A stretch of 64,000 nt of DNA, from contig NZ_CP060414.2 in assembly GCF_014297595.2 (NCBI RefSeq), forward strand, positions 1,364,001 through 1,428,000, read 5' to 3'. Source of the stretch: Neisseria musculi. Lineage in GTDB: Bacteria; Pseudomonadota; Gammaproteobacteria; Burkholderiales; Neisseriaceae. Numbering within the stretch: position 1 is the first letter of the stretch; each line of letters begins with the position of its first letter. Positions 19,035 to 29,079 of this stretch are shown one piece after another. The position numbers and the translations under genes are program-made. The notes below the pieces were generated by a model. It was not told where the DNA came from, ran no database searches, and saw only the letters and a program-made list of their open reading frames with translations.

Positions 19035-21422
19035 ATGGCTGACCAATCCCCGAAAAAATACGAAAAAACCGCCGCCAAGCCGCGTGCGCAAACCGCTGCC
19101 GCGCCGTCTGAAACCAAAGCGCGCCGCGCCAAAGGCGTAACGCCCGGCAAGGCCAAGCGCAACCGCCCGCCGCACGTTGCCAATCTGATTAACGATACCT
19201 TATGGCTGTTTGCCCTGCTGCTTACCGTTTATGCCGCGCTCTCGCTGGCAAGCTTCACCATGCAGGATCCCGCCTGGTCGCGCAGCGTGCCCGCAGCCGG
19301 TGAAGTGCGCAACCTGGGCGGCCTGTTCGGCGCTTACCTGGCCGATGTCGGCTATTATTTGTCGGGCTTGTCGTTTTGGTGGCTGGTGGCGGCAGGCTGC
19401 GTGTGGCTGTATAAAAACTTCCGCCCCCTCAAAACGCCCGACAGCAAGCCCTACAACCACAAAATCGCATTTGCCGCACTGGGCATACTGCTGCTCTCCA
19501 GCCCGATTTTGGAAGTGTTCGCCTTCAAAGCGCAATTGGCCGATGCCCTGCCGGTCGGCGCGGGCGGCTTAACCGGTTCGTTTGCCGCACCGGGGCTCAG
19601 CCTTCTGCTGGGTACTTCGGGCAGCCTGCTGGTTATGCTGGTGGTGGTGTTGCTCGCCCTCTCGCTGCTGGTGCAGGTGTCGTGGCTCGACATACTCGAA
19701 AAAACCGGTGCCAAACTCGAGTGGATGTGGCTGAAACTGGTGCGCAAAGAAGACAAATACATCCGCGACCTGCCCGATGCCAAAACCACCCGCCGCATGG
19801 TGCGCGATGCCAAAAACATCACCGCCGAGCCTGTAGAGCCCATCGAAGGCTCCAGCAGCAACCGCAAAGTGGCCATTGCCCCGCCGCCCGCTCCCGTTCA
19901 GACGGCCTTGTTCGACAGCAAAGGCGAAGCCGCCGAGCCGCCCCCTGCAGGCGAATACACCCTCCCCTCACTGCACCTGCTGCGCCTGCCGCAGGGTGAA
20001 CCGCCCGCCATCAACCCCGACAAACTGCAACAAACCGCCGAGCGCATCGAAGCCAAGCTGGCCGAATTCGGCATCGGCGCGCAAGTGGTTTCGGCCACTT
20101 CGGGGCCGGTTATCACCCGCTTTGAAATCGAACCCGCGCAGGGCGTGAAAGGCAGCCAGATTGTCAATCTTTCCAAAGACCTGGCGCGCTCGATGTCGCT
20201 GCAGGCCGTGCGCATCGTTGAAACCATCGCCGGCAAAAACACCATGGGCATCGAGCTGCCCAACGAACGCCGCCAAGACGTGATGCTGAGCGAAATCCTT
20301 TCCTCGCCCGTGTTTACCGATGCCAAATCCAAACTCACCGTTGCGCTGGGCAAAGACATTGCCGGCATCCCCGTGGTGGGCGATCTGGCCAAAATGCCCC
20401 ACCTGTTGGTGGGCGGCATGACCGGCTCGGGCAAATCGGTGGGCGTAAACGCCATGATTCTGTCGGTACTTTTCAAAGCCGCGCCCGATGAAGTGCGCTT
20501 TATCATGATCGACCCCAAAATGCTCGAACTGAGCATTTATGAAGGCATTCCCCACCTGCTCTGCCCGGTGGTAACCGATATGCGCGAGGCCGGCCAGGCT
20601 CTCAACTGGTGTGTGGCCGAAATGGAAAAACGCTACCGCCTGCTCTCCCACGCCGGCGTGCGCAACATCGATGGGTTCAACAAAAAGCTGGCCGAAGCCG
20701 CAGAAGCGGGCAAGCCGCTGCTCAACCCCTTCAGCCTCAACCCCGACCACCCCGAGCCGCTCGAAAAACTGCCGATGATTGTGGTGGTGATTGACGAATT
20801 GGCCGACCTGATGATGACCGAGCGCAAATCGGTAGAGCAGCAGATTGCCCGCCTTGCCCAAAAAGCCCGCGCCGCCGGCATCCACATGATTGTCGCCACC
20901 CAACGCCCCAGCGTGGATGTGGTAACCGGCCTGATTAAAGCCAACATCCCCACCCGCATGGCCTTTACCGTGCAAAGCAGAATCGACAGCCGCACCATTC
21001 TCGACCAAATGGGCGCAGACGAGCTGCTCAAATACGGCGATTCGCTGTTTCTGCAGCCGGGCAACGCCGAGCCCACCCGTCTGCAAGGCGCATTTGTGTC
21101 GGACGATGAAGTGCACCAAATCGTCAACCACGTCAAACGCCAGGCACCCGCCAACTATGTCGAAGGGCTGCTCAGCGGCGAAGCCGCGCTGGAAACCACC
21201 AACATCGTCAACCCCAACGCCAACAGCGACGAACTCTTCGACCAGGCTGCCGCCTTTGTGCTGGAAAGCCGCAAAACCTCGATCTCATCGCTGCAACGGC
21301 AGCTGCGCGTGGGCTACAACCGCGCCGCCAACCTGATGCAGGCTCTGGAAGATGCCGGCATCGTTTCCCCCGCCGATGTGGGCGGCAGCCGTAAGATTTT
21401 GACTCAGAAGGATAATCTTTAA
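19035..21422 (+). CDS. ftsK: DNA translocase FtsK
   Basis: A septal ATP-driven DNA pump that clears and aligns chromosomes at division and activates XerCD. From the ATG at 19035 ([11 protein letters not shown]) it has about 795 residues: a basic cytoplasmic start, four membrane helices (about 50-200), a short linker, then the motor with Walker [12 protein letters not shown] and Walker [13 protein letters not shown], and the DNA-reading gamma winged helix at the end ([20 protein letters not shown]). The open frame extends 75 bp further upstream to a TTG, but that part contains a DUS and no natural start. The linker is short compared with E. coli FtsK. Confidence 0.96.
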   Translation: MADQSPKKYEKTAAKPRAQTAAAPSETKARRAKGVTPGKAKRNRPPHVANLINDTLWLFALLLTVYAALSLASFTMQDPAWSRSVPAAGEVRNLGGLFGAYLADVGYYLSGLSFWWLVAAGCVWLYKNFRPLKTPDSKPYNHKIAFAALGILLLSSPILEVFAFKAQLADALPVGAGGLTGSFAAPGLSLLLGTSGSLLVMLVVVLLALSLLVQVSWLDILEKTGAKLEWMWLKLVRKEDKYIRDLPDAKTTRRMVRDAKNITAEPVEPIEGSSSNRKVAIAPPPAPVQTALFDSKGEAAEPPPAGEYTLPSLHLLRLPQGEPPAINPDKLQQTAERIEAKLAEFGIGAQVVSATSGPVITRFEIEPAQGVKGSQIVNLSKDLARSMSLQAVRIVETIAGKNTMGIELPNERRQDVMLSEILSSPVFTDAKSKLTVALGKDIAGIPVVGDLAKMPHLLVGGMTGSGKSVGVNAMILSVLFKAAPDEVRFIMIDPKMLELSIYEGIPHLLCPVVTDMREAGQALNWCVAEMEKRYRLLSHAGVRNIDGFNKKLAEAAEAGKPLLNPFSLNPDHPEPLEKLPMIVVVIDELADLMMTERKSVEQQIARLAQKARAAGIHMIVATQRPSVDVVTGLIKANIPTRMAFTVQSRIDSRTILDQMGADELLKYGDSLFLQPGNAEPTRLQGAFVSDDEVHQIVNHVKRQAPANYVEGLLSGEAALETTNIVNPNANSDELFDQAAAFVLESRKTSISSLQRQLRVGYNRAANLMQALEDAGIVSPADVGGSRKILTQKDNL

Positions 21423-21476
21423 ATAATCTTTAGGGCAAATAATCTTTAAGAATTGCTTCGCCGGTTTAAATATGGA

Positions 21477-21510
21477 AAGGCCGTCTGAAAAACAGTTTTC
21501 AGACGGCCTC
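21477..21510 (+). terminator. paired-DUS hairpin after ftsK
   Basis: AAGGCCGTCTGAAAA and TTTTCAGACGGCCT form a long stem between the convergent ftsK and ispD genes. Confidence 0.8.
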
Positions 21511-21549
21511 AAACTTTATGCAATCGATACCGCCTTCACTATCCACCAC

Positions 21550-21586
21550 ATCCGTCATACTCGGGCTTGACCCGAGTATGACGGAT
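21550..21586. repeat. dRS3-like palindromic repeat
   Basis: ATCCGTCATACTCGGG and CCCGAGTATGACGGAT are perfect 16-bp arms around CTTGA. The same core occurs twice, inverted, at 33.54-33.61 kb. Size and layout recall the small dispersed dRS3 repeats of meningococci, although the core differs (ATACTCGGG...CCCGAGTAT rather than ATTCCC...GGGAAT). Confidence 0.75.
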
Positions 21587-21633
21587 ATGTTCAGATGGCG
21601 TGAGTGTTTTAAGATGCCGCTGCTGCGGCAAGC

Positions 21634-22332
21634 TCACTTTTGTGCCAGCAGCAGGCGCACGATATATTCGTCTTGCGGCAGCGTCAGCTTTAAATTGCGG
21701 CTGTCGCCCGGCACCAGCAGCGGGCGGATACCCAGCCTTTCCACCGCCGAGGCTTCATCGGTTATGGCACCGAGGTCGGCCGCAGCCAGCGCACGCTGCA
21801 GCAGGGCAGCGGAGAAAAGCTGCGGGGTTTGCGCCTGCCACAAACCGCTGCGGGGCACGGTGGTTTCGATTCGGCCGTCTGAACCGCCGCTTTTGAGGGT
21901 GTCGGCCACGGGTACGGCGAGAATGCCGCCATCGGGGTGGCTGCCGGCTTGGTCTATCAGGCGGCTGAGTGCGGCTTCGGGCAGGCAGCAGCGGGCGGCA
22001 TCGTGCACGAGAATATTGTCGCCGGGGGCGGCCAAGCCGAGCCCGAGCAGGGCGTTTACGCCGTTTCTCACCGTTTCGGCGCGGCTTGCACCGCCGCAAC
22101 GCAGCAACACGGTTTCGGCGGCCGTCTGAAAAGCTGCCGCTTCGGGCGCAAACACAGAGTCGTCTGCCGCCAGCACCACGGCGGTCAAACTGATTTGCGG
22201 GTGGGCGGCAAAGATGTCGAGCGTGTGCTGCAACACGGTTTTGCCGTGGATTTCCACATATTGCTTGGGTTTGCCTGCGCCGAAACGCTCGCCCGTGCCG
22301 GCAGCGGGAATGAGGGCAATGTTGCGTTTCAC
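21634..22332 (-). CDS. ispD: 2-C-methyl-D-erythritol 4-phosphate cytidylyltransferase
   Basis: This enzyme transfers CMP from CTP to methylerythritol phosphate, the third step of the MEP isoprenoid route (ispH is also in this window). It has the glycine-rich loop LIPAAGTGERFG with the following KQY, VHDAARC, and the late ITDEASAVE. I chose the GTG at 22332 because it overlaps the dnaQ stop as GTGA and gives VKRNIALIPAAG; in-frame ATGs at 22353 and 22359 lie inside dnaQ. About 232 residues. Confidence 0.94.
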   Translation of the reverse strand: MKRNIALIPAAGTGERFGAGKPKQYVEIHGKTVLQHTLDIFAAHPQISLTAVVLAADDSVFAPEAAAFQTAAETVLLRCGGASRAETVRNGVNALLGLGLAAPGDNILVHDAARCCLPEAALSRLIDQAGSHPDGGILAVPVADTLKSGGSDGRIETTVPRSGLWQAQTPQLFSAALLQRALAAADLGAITDEASAVERLGIRPLLVPGDSRNLKLTLPQDEYIVRLLLAQK

Positions 22333-23045
22333 GCGCCGGCCTCCGTGCGCCATAAGCATTTGCCTGCGGTGATTTTATCGAGCGTGTCGAGATAGGCTTC
22401 ATGCTCGGCCAGCTCGGCTTCGCCGGCGCTTAAAACTTTAAGGCTTGGCGGGCGTTGGATTTTGGCGGCAGCATCATCTTCACTGCCGTAACCGCCATAC
22501 TCGTCCATCAAGTCATACTGGCCGCGCGTCATGGCCAGATACACTTCGCCGAGCAGTTCGCAGTCGATAAGCGCGCCGTGGAAAACACGTTTGCTGCGGT
22601 CGATATCAAAGCGTGTGCACAAAGCATCCAGGCTGGCTTTCTGGCCGGGAAACATTTTCCGCGCCATGCCGAGGGTATCGGTTACCGTGCAGCCCAGCCC
22701 TTCTACGGTGGGCAGCCCCATGCGGCCGAATTCCATATCGAGAAAGCCCACATCAAACTTGGCATTGTGGATAATAAGCTCGGCGCCGCGCAGAAAATCG
22801 GCGATTTGCTGCCCGACCTGCTCGAATGTGGGCGCGTTTTTGGCTTCCAAATCGGCCAGGGTGATGCCGTGTACGGCAGCGGCATCTTCGGGAATGTCGC
22901 GCCCGGGGTGGATATAAAGATGCAGGGCGCGGTGGGTAAGCCGGCGGTTGGTCATCTCCAGCCCGGCAAATTCGACCATGCGGTCGCCGCTGTTGGGATA
23001 AAGGCCGGTGGTTTCGGTGTCGAGAATAATCTGGCGGGTGTTCAT
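22329..23045 (-). CDS. dnaQ: DNA polymerase III epsilon subunit (3'-5' proofreading exonuclease)
   Basis: A 238-residue DEDDh exonuclease: Exo I LDTETTGLYP (D9, E11), Exo II in IIHNAKFDVGFLD, Exo III H...D in FHGALIDCELLGEVY. It proofreads for the replicative polymerase through its C-terminal tail. It precedes ispD with a four-base overlap, an arrangement that couples their translation. The DUS hairpin at 23135 separates it from truA. Confidence 0.96.
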   Translation of the reverse strand: MNTRQIILDTETTGLYPNSGDRMVEFAGLEMTNRRLTHRALHLYIHPGRDIPEDAAAVHGITLADLEAKNAPTFEQVGQQIADFLRGAELIIHNAKFDVGFLDMEFGRMGLPTVEGLGCTVTDTLGMARKMFPGQKASLDALCTRFDIDRSKRVFHGALIDCELLGEVYLAMTRGQYDLMDEYGGYGSEDDAAAKIQRPPSLKVLSAGEAELAEHEAYLDTLDKITAGKCLWRTEAGA

Positions 23046-23134
23046 AGCAGTTGCTGTTGAAAAAAGGTTGCCGCATGATACTGAAAGCGGCAGAGAAAGT
23101 AAAAACGGTTCGGCAGCGGTTGTGCCAAACCCAT

Positions 23135-23172
23135 CAAGGCCGTCTGAAAACCATGCCCGCTTTCAGACGGCC
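23135..23172 (-). terminator. paired-DUS hairpin after truA
   Basis: AAGGCCGTCTGAAAA and CTTTCAGACGGCCT form the stem, 23 bp past the truA stop. Confidence 0.75.
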
Positions 23173-23194
23173 TAACGCAATAAGCCGTTGCGGC

Positions 23195-24025
23195 CTACCA
23201 CAGCCATTCGGGGGCGGACGGTGCGGCCACCCCCCATTCGGGCGGATAATCCACGCCCGTCAGATAAAGGCCGTCCGGCATCAGCGTGGGCGGGGCGTGT
23301 TTTCGGCTGCGCGCTTCCATCAGGTCGGCAAAGCCCTGCACGCTCAAACGGCCGTCTCCCACATACACCAGCGCACCCATAATGTTGCGCACCATATGGT
23401 GCAGAAAGGCGTTGCCGTGCAAATCGAGCTTCATCAATTCGGGCGTGCCGCTCAAGGTGGCGGCATACAGGGTTTTTACGGGGGATTTGGCCTGGCACTC
23501 TGCCGCACGGAAGCTGGAAAAATCATGTTCGCCCACCAACAGGGCGGCGGCCTGCCGCATTTTTTCCATATCCAGCGGCCGGCACACCCACCCCACCCTG
23601 CCTGCCAGCAGGGGGTTGCGCACGGAAGCCGAAAGCAACACATAACGGTAGCGGCGGCCGAACGCATCGAAGCGGGCATGAAAGCGCGGGTCGGCGGGCT
23701 GCGCATGCCAAACGGCCACTTCTTTGGGCAGGTGTGTGTTCACGCCCTTCACCCACGCCTGCGCAGGGCGCCGGGCTGTGGTGTCGAAATGCACCACTTG
23801 CGAAACCGCGTGCACGCCGGCATCGGTGCGCCCCGCCGCTACGGTGTGGATACGTTCGCCCGCAATCTGTTCCAATGCATGTTCCAAAACCTGCTGCACC
23901 GTTATCAAACCTCCGGCCTGTTTCTGCCAGCCGTGGAAACCTCTGCCGTTATAAGCGAGCATCAGTACCCAGCGCTGCGTTTGTGCCGCAGGCGGTGCGG
24001 CGGGAAATTCGTTATCGGCAGGCAT
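23195..24025 (-). CDS. truA: tRNA pseudouridine(38-40) synthase TruA
   Basis: This enzyme isomerises uridines 38-40 in the anticodon arm of many tRNAs. The catalytic Asp (D68) is in [11 protein letters not shown]. Other family blocks are [12 protein letters not shown] at the start, [17 protein letters not shown] and [17 protein letters not shown]. The 276-residue length is normal, with a short extra N-terminal tail before [12 protein letters not shown]. It is read towards dnaQ and ends before a DUS hairpin. Confidence 0.95.
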   Translation of the reverse strand: MPADNEFPAAPPAAQTQRWVLMLAYNGRGFHGWQKQAGGLITVQQVLEHALEQIAGERIHTVAAGRTDAGVHAVSQVVHFDTTARRPAQAWVKGVNTHLPKEVAVWHAQPADPRFHARFDAFGRRYRYVLLSASVRNPLLAGRVGWVCRPLDMEKMRQAAALLVGEHDFSSFRAAECQAKSPVKTLYAATLSGTPELMKLDLHGNAFLHHMVRNIMGALVYVGDGRLSVQGFADLMEARSRKHAPPTLMPDGLYLTGVDYPPEWGVAAPSAPEWLW

Positions 24026-24388
24026 GGCGGCTCCGGGTCGGCAAGTAACAATGCGTTAAGAAAAAACATTCAATTATAAACCGATTTATACCGGCAACTT
24101 ATCCCGAACGGTAAAACAGCCATAAAAAACTTTACAGAATGTGAAAATGCCTGCCGCAACCTGCCCAACGGGTTGGCAGCACTGCCGCCGCAAACGGGCG
24201 TTTCAGACGGCCGTGCAGGTTTTTCAAAGTTTCAATGTGTTGAAAAGATAAATAAAACCAAACAAAATCCACCGTTACTGCCTTTGACAAACCTTAACCC
24301 TTCGCCTAATATCTGTTTCCACACAGGGCAGCCGCCCGCTCGTTTGAAATACTATGTTTGAAATACTAACCGAAAGAAGAATAGATTT
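24026..24388. other. intergenic region between divergent truA and gltS
   Basis: No gene is supported. The region is A+T rich near 24240-24390, consistent with promoters for both flanking genes. One DUS lies at 24203. GAAAGAAGAAT ahead of 24389 is the gltS ribosome-binding site. Confidence 0.4.
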
Positions 24389-25642
24389 ATGGAATGGATT
24401 TTTAACAGTTATTACACCTTGATTGCCGCCACCGTTGTGCTGCTGGTCGGCAGGCTGATGGTGGCGAAAATCAAATTTTTGCAGGATTTCAACATCCCCG
24501 AGCCCGTGGCCGGCGGTTTGGTGGCGGCGGTGCTGCTGTATGCGCTGCACGCTGCCTATGGCGTGAGCTTCAAATTCGAAAAACCGCTGCAAGATGCGTT
24601 TATGCTGATTTTCTTCACCTCCATCGGCCTGAGCGCCGACTTTTCGCGTTTGAAAGCAGGCGGCCTCCCATTGGTTACGTTCACTGCTGTTGTCGGCTTT
24701 TTTATTTTGGTTCAAAACGCAGTGGGCGTGGGCTTGGCCGGCCTGTTCGGCCTCGACCCGCTGATCGGCCTGATCACCGGCTCGATTACCTTAACGGGCG
24801 GTCACGGCACCGCAGGTGCATGGGGGCCCGATTTCGAGAAAAACTTCGGCTTAACCGGCGCCACCGCTTTGGGCATGGCTTCGGCCACATTCGGCCTGGT
24901 GGCCGGCGGCCTGATCGGCGGCCCGGTTGCCCGCCGCCTGATCAACAAAATGGGACGCAAACCTTTAGACGAAGCCGCCATGAAAGCCCAGGCCGCCGTT
25001 TACGATGACGACAACCCCGCCGAGCGCGCCGACAACGTGTTCGAACACCCCGAACAAACCCGCCTGATTACTGCCAATTCGGCGGTGGAAACGCTGGCCA
25101 TGTTTGCCGCCTGTCTGGCATTTGCCGAAATCATGGACAACATCGACAGCGTGTATCTCAAACCCTATTTTCTCGACCTGCCCAAATTCGTGTGGGCACT
25201 GTTCGGCGGCGTGATGCTGCGCAACATTCTCACCAGCGTGTTCAAATTCAATATGTTTGACCGCGCCATCGATGTGTTCGGCAACGCTTCGCTGTCGCTG
25301 TTTCTGGCCATGGCGCTGCTCAACCTGAAACTGTGGGAGCTCACCGGCCTGGCCGGCCCCGTAACCGTTATCCTGCTGGTGCAGACTGTGGTGATGATGC
25401 TTTATGCCACCTTCGTTACCTATGTTTTGATGGGGCGAGATTACGATGCGGCCGTGCTGGCTGCCGGCCACTGCGGCTTCGGCCTCGGCGCCACCCCCAC
25501 CGCCGTTGCCAACATGCAGTCGATCACCGAGCGTTTCGGCCCCTCGCACAAAGCCTTTCTGATTGTGCCGATGGTGGGCGCGTTTTTCGTTGATTTCATC
25601 AATGTTTTCATCCTCACCGGTTTTGTAAACTTCCTCAAATAA
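24389..25642 (+). CDS. gltS: sodium/glutamate symporter GltS
   Basis: An inner-membrane Na+-coupled glutamate carrier of 417 residues with about ten helices in two inverted halves. Family marks are NIPEPVAGGLVAA near residue 40, FFTSIGLSADFSRLKAGG, the first reentrant loop TGSITLTGGHGTAGAWGPDF and, in the second half, GHCGFGLGATPTAVANMQSI. It is monocistronic with a good rho-independent terminator right after it. Confidence 0.95.
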   Translation: MEWIFNSYYTLIAATVVLLVGRLMVAKIKFLQDFNIPEPVAGGLVAAVLLYALHAAYGVSFKFEKPLQDAFMLIFFTSIGLSADFSRLKAGGLPLVTFTAVVGFFILVQNAVGVGLAGLFGLDPLIGLITGSITLTGGHGTAGAWGPDFEKNFGLTGATALGMASATFGLVAGGLIGGPVARRLINKMGRKPLDEAAMKAQAAVYDDDNPAERADNVFEHPEQTRLITANSAVETLAMFAACLAFAEIMDNIDSVYLKPYFLDLPKFVWALFGGVMLRNILTSVFKFNMFDRAIDVFGNASLSLFLAMALLNLKLWELTGLAGPVTVILLVQTVVMMLYATFVTYVLMGRDYDAAVLAAGHCGFGLGATPTAVANMQSITERFGPSHKAFLIVPMVGAFFVDFINVFILTGFVNFLK

Positions 25643-25655
25643 ACCGCAAGCAAAC

Positions 25656-25696
25656 TAAAAAGCACCTGCAACACCTTACCCGTTGCGGGTGCTTTT
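25656..25696 (+). terminator. rho-independent terminator of gltS
   Basis: AAAAAGCACCTGCAAC pairs with GTTGCGGGTGCTTTT around a nine-base loop and is followed by T residues. Confidence 0.85.
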
Positions 25697-25737
25697 GCTA
25701 TGATGCCGTCTGAAACCCACCTTGCAAAGGCCGTATT

Positions 25738-26760
25738 ATGTATAAAAAACTGCTCGCTTTTTCCCTGACTGCCGCCTTGTCCGCCTGCGGCGAGAGCGGC
25801 TCCAAACAGCCCCCCGCACCACTGGCCTGCGGCAACCCTGCCGTGGTGCAAAACGTACGCACCAATATTCAAGAAATCATCAAACAGGAAGCACAGCGTT
25901 TCGCCCGCAACGACACCCGCCAGTTTATCGATGCCGATAAAATCATCGCTGCCGCCACCCAGCTCAACGTGCAGCTTGACGGCCCTGCCGAAGAAAACCA
26001 AAACGGCCGCCCCATATGCAGAGCCAATCTGAGCATACAGATTCCCGCCGACATTCTGAACACCGCCCAAACCAACAGCCCGCTGGTTTACGGCACCAAC
26101 AGCAGCATCACCCGAGTGGTTCAAGAGCGCATCACCGGCAGCCCGCTCACCTACGACAAAGGCCTGTTTGCCCGCCCGCTCCACTACACCACTGCCGAAG
26201 CAGACGGCCAAACCACCGTAAACTATGAAGACAACGCCATCACCGTAACCGCCCAAAACATTGCCGGCGCGCTGCTGCCCTACGGCGTAAAAAGCATTCT
26301 GATGATTAACGGCCAACCCGTCCGGCGCGAAGATGCACTGAACACAGCCCCGCAGGCCTTTCCCGACCCGCCGCCGGCCGACCCGCAGGACATACTCGAC
26401 AATAATGCCGCCGCCAATACGTTCGGCGGAGAAACCACCGCTACAGACGCGCCCGAAACCCTTACCCCCGAGCCGCCCCGCAGCGAAACCGCCTTCTCTG
26501 CAGGCGAATTGGAGCAGGCAAAAAACAACAACCAAGCGGCCGACCGCGAAATCAATATGGTGTGGAACAGCATCGATCAGAATATCCAGAAAGAGCTGAT
26601 TAACGAGCAACGCAGTTGGATTCAAAGCAAAAACACCCACTGCCGCCAAGCCGCCGCCCAAGCCGAAAGCAGCCTGCAGGCCGAATACCTGCACCTGCAA
26701 TGCGACACCCGCATGACCCGCGAACGCAGCCAATACCTGCGCGGCTATACGATTAACTAA
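25738..26760 (+). CDS. lipoprotein with C-terminal lysozyme-inhibitor-like (DUF1311) region
   Basis: The signal MYKKLLAFSLTAALSAC ends in a lipobox, so the 340-residue protein is probably anchored in the envelope. The N-terminal half (to about 190) is uncharacterised and repeatedly polar. A proline-rich linker follows (about 205-255). The last 75 residues carry the LprI/DUF1311 pattern: AADREINMVWNSIDQNIQKE, a WI.SKNTHC stretch and a late C in YLHLQCDTRMTRERSQYL. The two cysteines could form a disulphide. The precise role is unknown. Confidence 0.75.
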   Translation: MYKKLLAFSLTAALSACGESGSKQPPAPLACGNPAVVQNVRTNIQEIIKQEAQRFARNDTRQFIDADKIIAAATQLNVQLDGPAEENQNGRPICRANLSIQIPADILNTAQTNSPLVYGTNSSITRVVQERITGSPLTYDKGLFARPLHYTTAEADGQTTVNYEDNAITVTAQNIAGALLPYGVKSILMINGQPVRREDALNTAPQAFPDPPPADPQDILDNNAAANTFGGETTATDAPETLTPEPPRSETAFSAGELEQAKNNNQAADREINMVWNSIDQNIQKELINEQRSWIQSKNTHCRQAAAQAESSLQAEYLHLQCDTRMTRERSQYLRGYTIN

Positions 26761-26787
26761 ACTGCCGAACTTGGCCTTAAAACGTCA

Positions 26788-26820
26788 CAGGCCGTCTGAA
26801 AGCATTTTCAGACGGCCTTG
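26788..26820 (+). terminator. paired-DUS hairpin
   Basis: CAGGCCGTCTGAAAG and TTTTCAGACGGCC form the stem 28 bp after the lipoprotein gene. Confidence 0.75.
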
Positions 26821-26915
26821 TTATACCACCGCATTGCCTTGCAGAAAATCCTGTGCAAAGCGCGGCAAACCAAAGTTCTCCGCAGCAGCCGCCCCGAAAC
26901 CTTGCCGTGGGAAGC

Positions 26916-26946
26916 GAAGGCCGTCTGAAAGCTTTTCAGACGGCCG
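26916..26946 (-). terminator. paired-DUS hairpin downstream of the DASS carrier gene
   Basis: AAGGCCGTCTGAAAGC and TTTTCAGACGGCC pair with almost no loop, about 70 bp past the end of the minus-strand carrier gene. A third, mutated DUS (TTCAAACGGCC) follows at about 26969. Confidence 0.6.
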
Positions 26947-27016
26947 GTATTTCCAAATTGCCGGTATTTTCAAACGGCCTAATGTTGTTTGATTTTATCG
27001 GCAGAAACCTACGGGT

Positions 27017-28486
27017 TTACCAATAGCCCAACACTTTCCACCAAACACCGCCGATAAACACGAAAATCAGCAGGTTTACCACACTCATCACGAAACCGGC
27101 TTTCCACCATTCGGCCAGCGTGGTGTAACCCGAGCCGAAAATCACCGGAGAAGTACCCGTGGCATAGTGGGTGAGCGTCATCATGATGCTGGAGGCGGCA
27201 GCCATAATCAGCGCAAACAGCATCGGCGGCGCGCCCAGCGACAAACCCGCAGCATAAAAAGCACCGAGCATGGCAGTGATGTGGGCGGTGGTGCTGGCAA
27301 ACATATAGTGGGCATACATATAGGCCAGCACCAGCAACGCCGATGCGCCCGCCCAGCCCAAGCCCAAGCCGGCAATATTGCGCTCAAGCACCACCGAAAA
27401 CCAGGACACCAGCCCCAGCTTGTTTAAAAACGTTGCCATCATCACCAGCGCGGCAAACCAGGTTATCGTGTCCCACGCGCTTTTTTCTTTCAGCACATCG
27501 TCCCAAGTGAGCACGCCCGAGAGCAGCAGCAGGCTTAAGCCGATAAAGGCGGTGGTGGTGGCATCAACGGCAAAAGCCTTGCCGAACAGCATCGCCGGAA
27601 CGCCCGCCCACAAAACCAGCAGCACGGCGAAAATGGCCAGCATGATTTTTTCGCCGCCGCTCATCGGCCCCAAACCGGCCAATTTTTCTTTGGCAAACTG
27701 CGCCGCATCGGGTGTTTCTTTAATCTCTGGCGGATAAATGAAATACAGCACCAGCGGCATCAGCACCATTGCAGCCAGCCCCGGCAGCAGCATCGCCAGC
27801 GCCCAAGTGCCCCAGCTTAAATGAATATCGGAGCCGGTAGCCTTGGCGATAATGTCCACCACCAGCGGATTGGGCGCGGTGGCCGTGATAAACATCGCCG
27901 AAGTAATCGGATTGCTGTGATAGTTTACCAAAGCCAGATATTTGCCGATGCGCCCCTGCGTGCCTTTTTCCGGGTCGGAATCATAGCTGGCGGCAATCGC
28001 CTTCATCACCGGGTGGATGATGCCGCCGCCGCGCGCAGTGTTGCTCGGCGTAACCGGTGCCAGCAGCAGCTCGGAAAGCGCCAGGCTGTAGCCGATGCCG
28101 ATGGTTTTTTTGCCGAACAGCGAAATAAAATAATAGCCGATGCGCGCGCCCAAACCCGTTTTCAAAATGCCGCGCGAAATCATAATCGCCACACCGATCA
28201 ACCAAATCAGCGGGCTGGCAAAGCTGCTGAGCGCATCTTTCACGGCATCGGCAGGCTTATCGGCGGTCACACCCGTGAGTGCCACCAGCATGATGGCGAT
28301 AACCGACACCGCACCGATCGGCATGGCTTTGCCGATAATCGCCGCAATCACCCCCACAAACATCGCCAGCAGGTGCCAAGCCTGCGCCGTTACCCCTTCA
28401 GGCGCCGGCACCACAAACCAAATCACCAGGGCCAAGCCTACAGCAACCGCCGCCGGCAGCGGTTTGAAGCCGAATTTATCGCTCAT
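27017..28486 (-). CDS. DASS-family anion/dicarboxylate carrier
   Basis: A 489-residue inner-membrane protein with about twelve helices, belonging to the divalent anion:sodium symporter (SLC13/CitT-like) family. The two SNT/NT-type signature hairpins are visible: LLAPVTPSNTARGGGIIHPVM and THYATGTSPVIFGSGYTTLAEWW. Members move citrate, succinate, malate or 2-oxoglutarate, and the substrate cannot be set from sequence. The ATG at 28486 follows GAGGAAACAA; the open frame extends upstream to 28531 without a ribosome-binding site. Confidence 0.9.
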   Translation of the reverse strand: MSDKFGFKPLPAAVAVGLALVIWFVVPAPEGVTAQAWHLLAMFVGVIAAIIGKAMPIGAVSVIAIMLVALTGVTADKPADAVKDALSSFASPLIWLIGVAIMISRGILKTGLGARIGYYFISLFGKKTIGIGYSLALSELLLAPVTPSNTARGGGIIHPVMKAIAASYDSDPEKGTQGRIGKYLALVNYHSNPITSAMFITATAPNPLVVDIIAKATGSDIHLSWGTWALAMLLPGLAAMVLMPLVLYFIYPPEIKETPDAAQFAKEKLAGLGPMSGGEKIMLAIFAVLLVLWAGVPAMLFGKAFAVDATTTAFIGLSLLLLSGVLTWDDVLKEKSAWDTITWFAALVMMATFLNKLGLVSWFSVVLERNIAGLGLGWAGASALLVLAYMYAHYMFASTTAHITAMLGAFYAAGLSLGAPPMLFALIMAAASSIMMTLTHYATGTSPVIFGSGYTTLAEWWKAGFVMSVVNLLIFVFIGGVWWKVLGYW

Positions 28487-29079
28487 TTGTTTCCTCACAG
28501 ATTCAACACAGATAAAAATAATGCACTGCAACTATTTTAATCCAAGCCGCCGCCCGCAGATAGTGCAGACCGAAACCTTTTATCACGCCCCGGCCGTCTG
28601 AACGTTGCCTCTCCCGCGCCTTATCTGCGCATGCCATATAGTGTACCGCTTCATTTCTGTTACAGCACTGTCGTGCCCGCTCGAAAATAACGGCTCTGCA
28701 AACGCCGAAGCGGCAATCGAACGCGATACTCTGCTCAAACAGAATCTCTGCACCGTCCGAATTCTGCCGCCTTACCCGAAACAGAAGGGATTCACTGAAG
28801 CCGCAGCACGGCCGCAACAGAAATCCGCCCGGTCGGATTCCCCGCCCAAAGCATCATCAGGCAGGCGTTTCAGCGGCACCATGCCGGCCACCGAAAACTC
28901 ATCAGGCCGTCTGAAAACCCGATGAACCCTTTTCAGACGGCCGCTGCGCAGGCAGTTTGCAAGACCAACCAAAGGGATTGATACCCCGCATTGAAAACCA
29001 TTCAGGCCGTCTGAAACCGCCTGCGCATTTAGCGTGTTCAGACGGCCTTTGCCGGAGGGCTTTCCATGCGGCGCGGGGT
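28487..29079. other. intergenic region with several DUS hairpins
   Basis: No gene is supported. Two inverted DUS pairs (28903-28942 and 29006-29048) and a single DUS (28592) are present. The latter pair follows mtnN and probably terminates it. The stretch at about 28650-28710 (TTTCTGTTACAGCACTGTCGTGCCC) is another copy of the degenerate intergenic repeat. The open frame at 28605-28925 has no ribosome-binding site and crosses these repeats. Confidence 0.45.

Noticed and set aside
19968..21131. 387-codon open frame on the minus strand inside ftsK
   Set aside because: It is a shadow of the G+C-rich ftsK coding strand; it is rich in histidine and glycine, has no ribosome-binding site and no recognisable domain, while ftsK is certain.
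25441..26733. 430-codon open frame on the minus strand over gltS and the lipoprotein gene
   Set aside because: It crosses two convincing plus-strand genes and the gltS terminator; composition is typical of an antisense shadow.
28605..28925. 106-codon open frame downstream of the DASS carrier region
   Set aside because: No ribosome-binding site, spans a degenerate intergenic repeat and a DUS, no protein-like composition.
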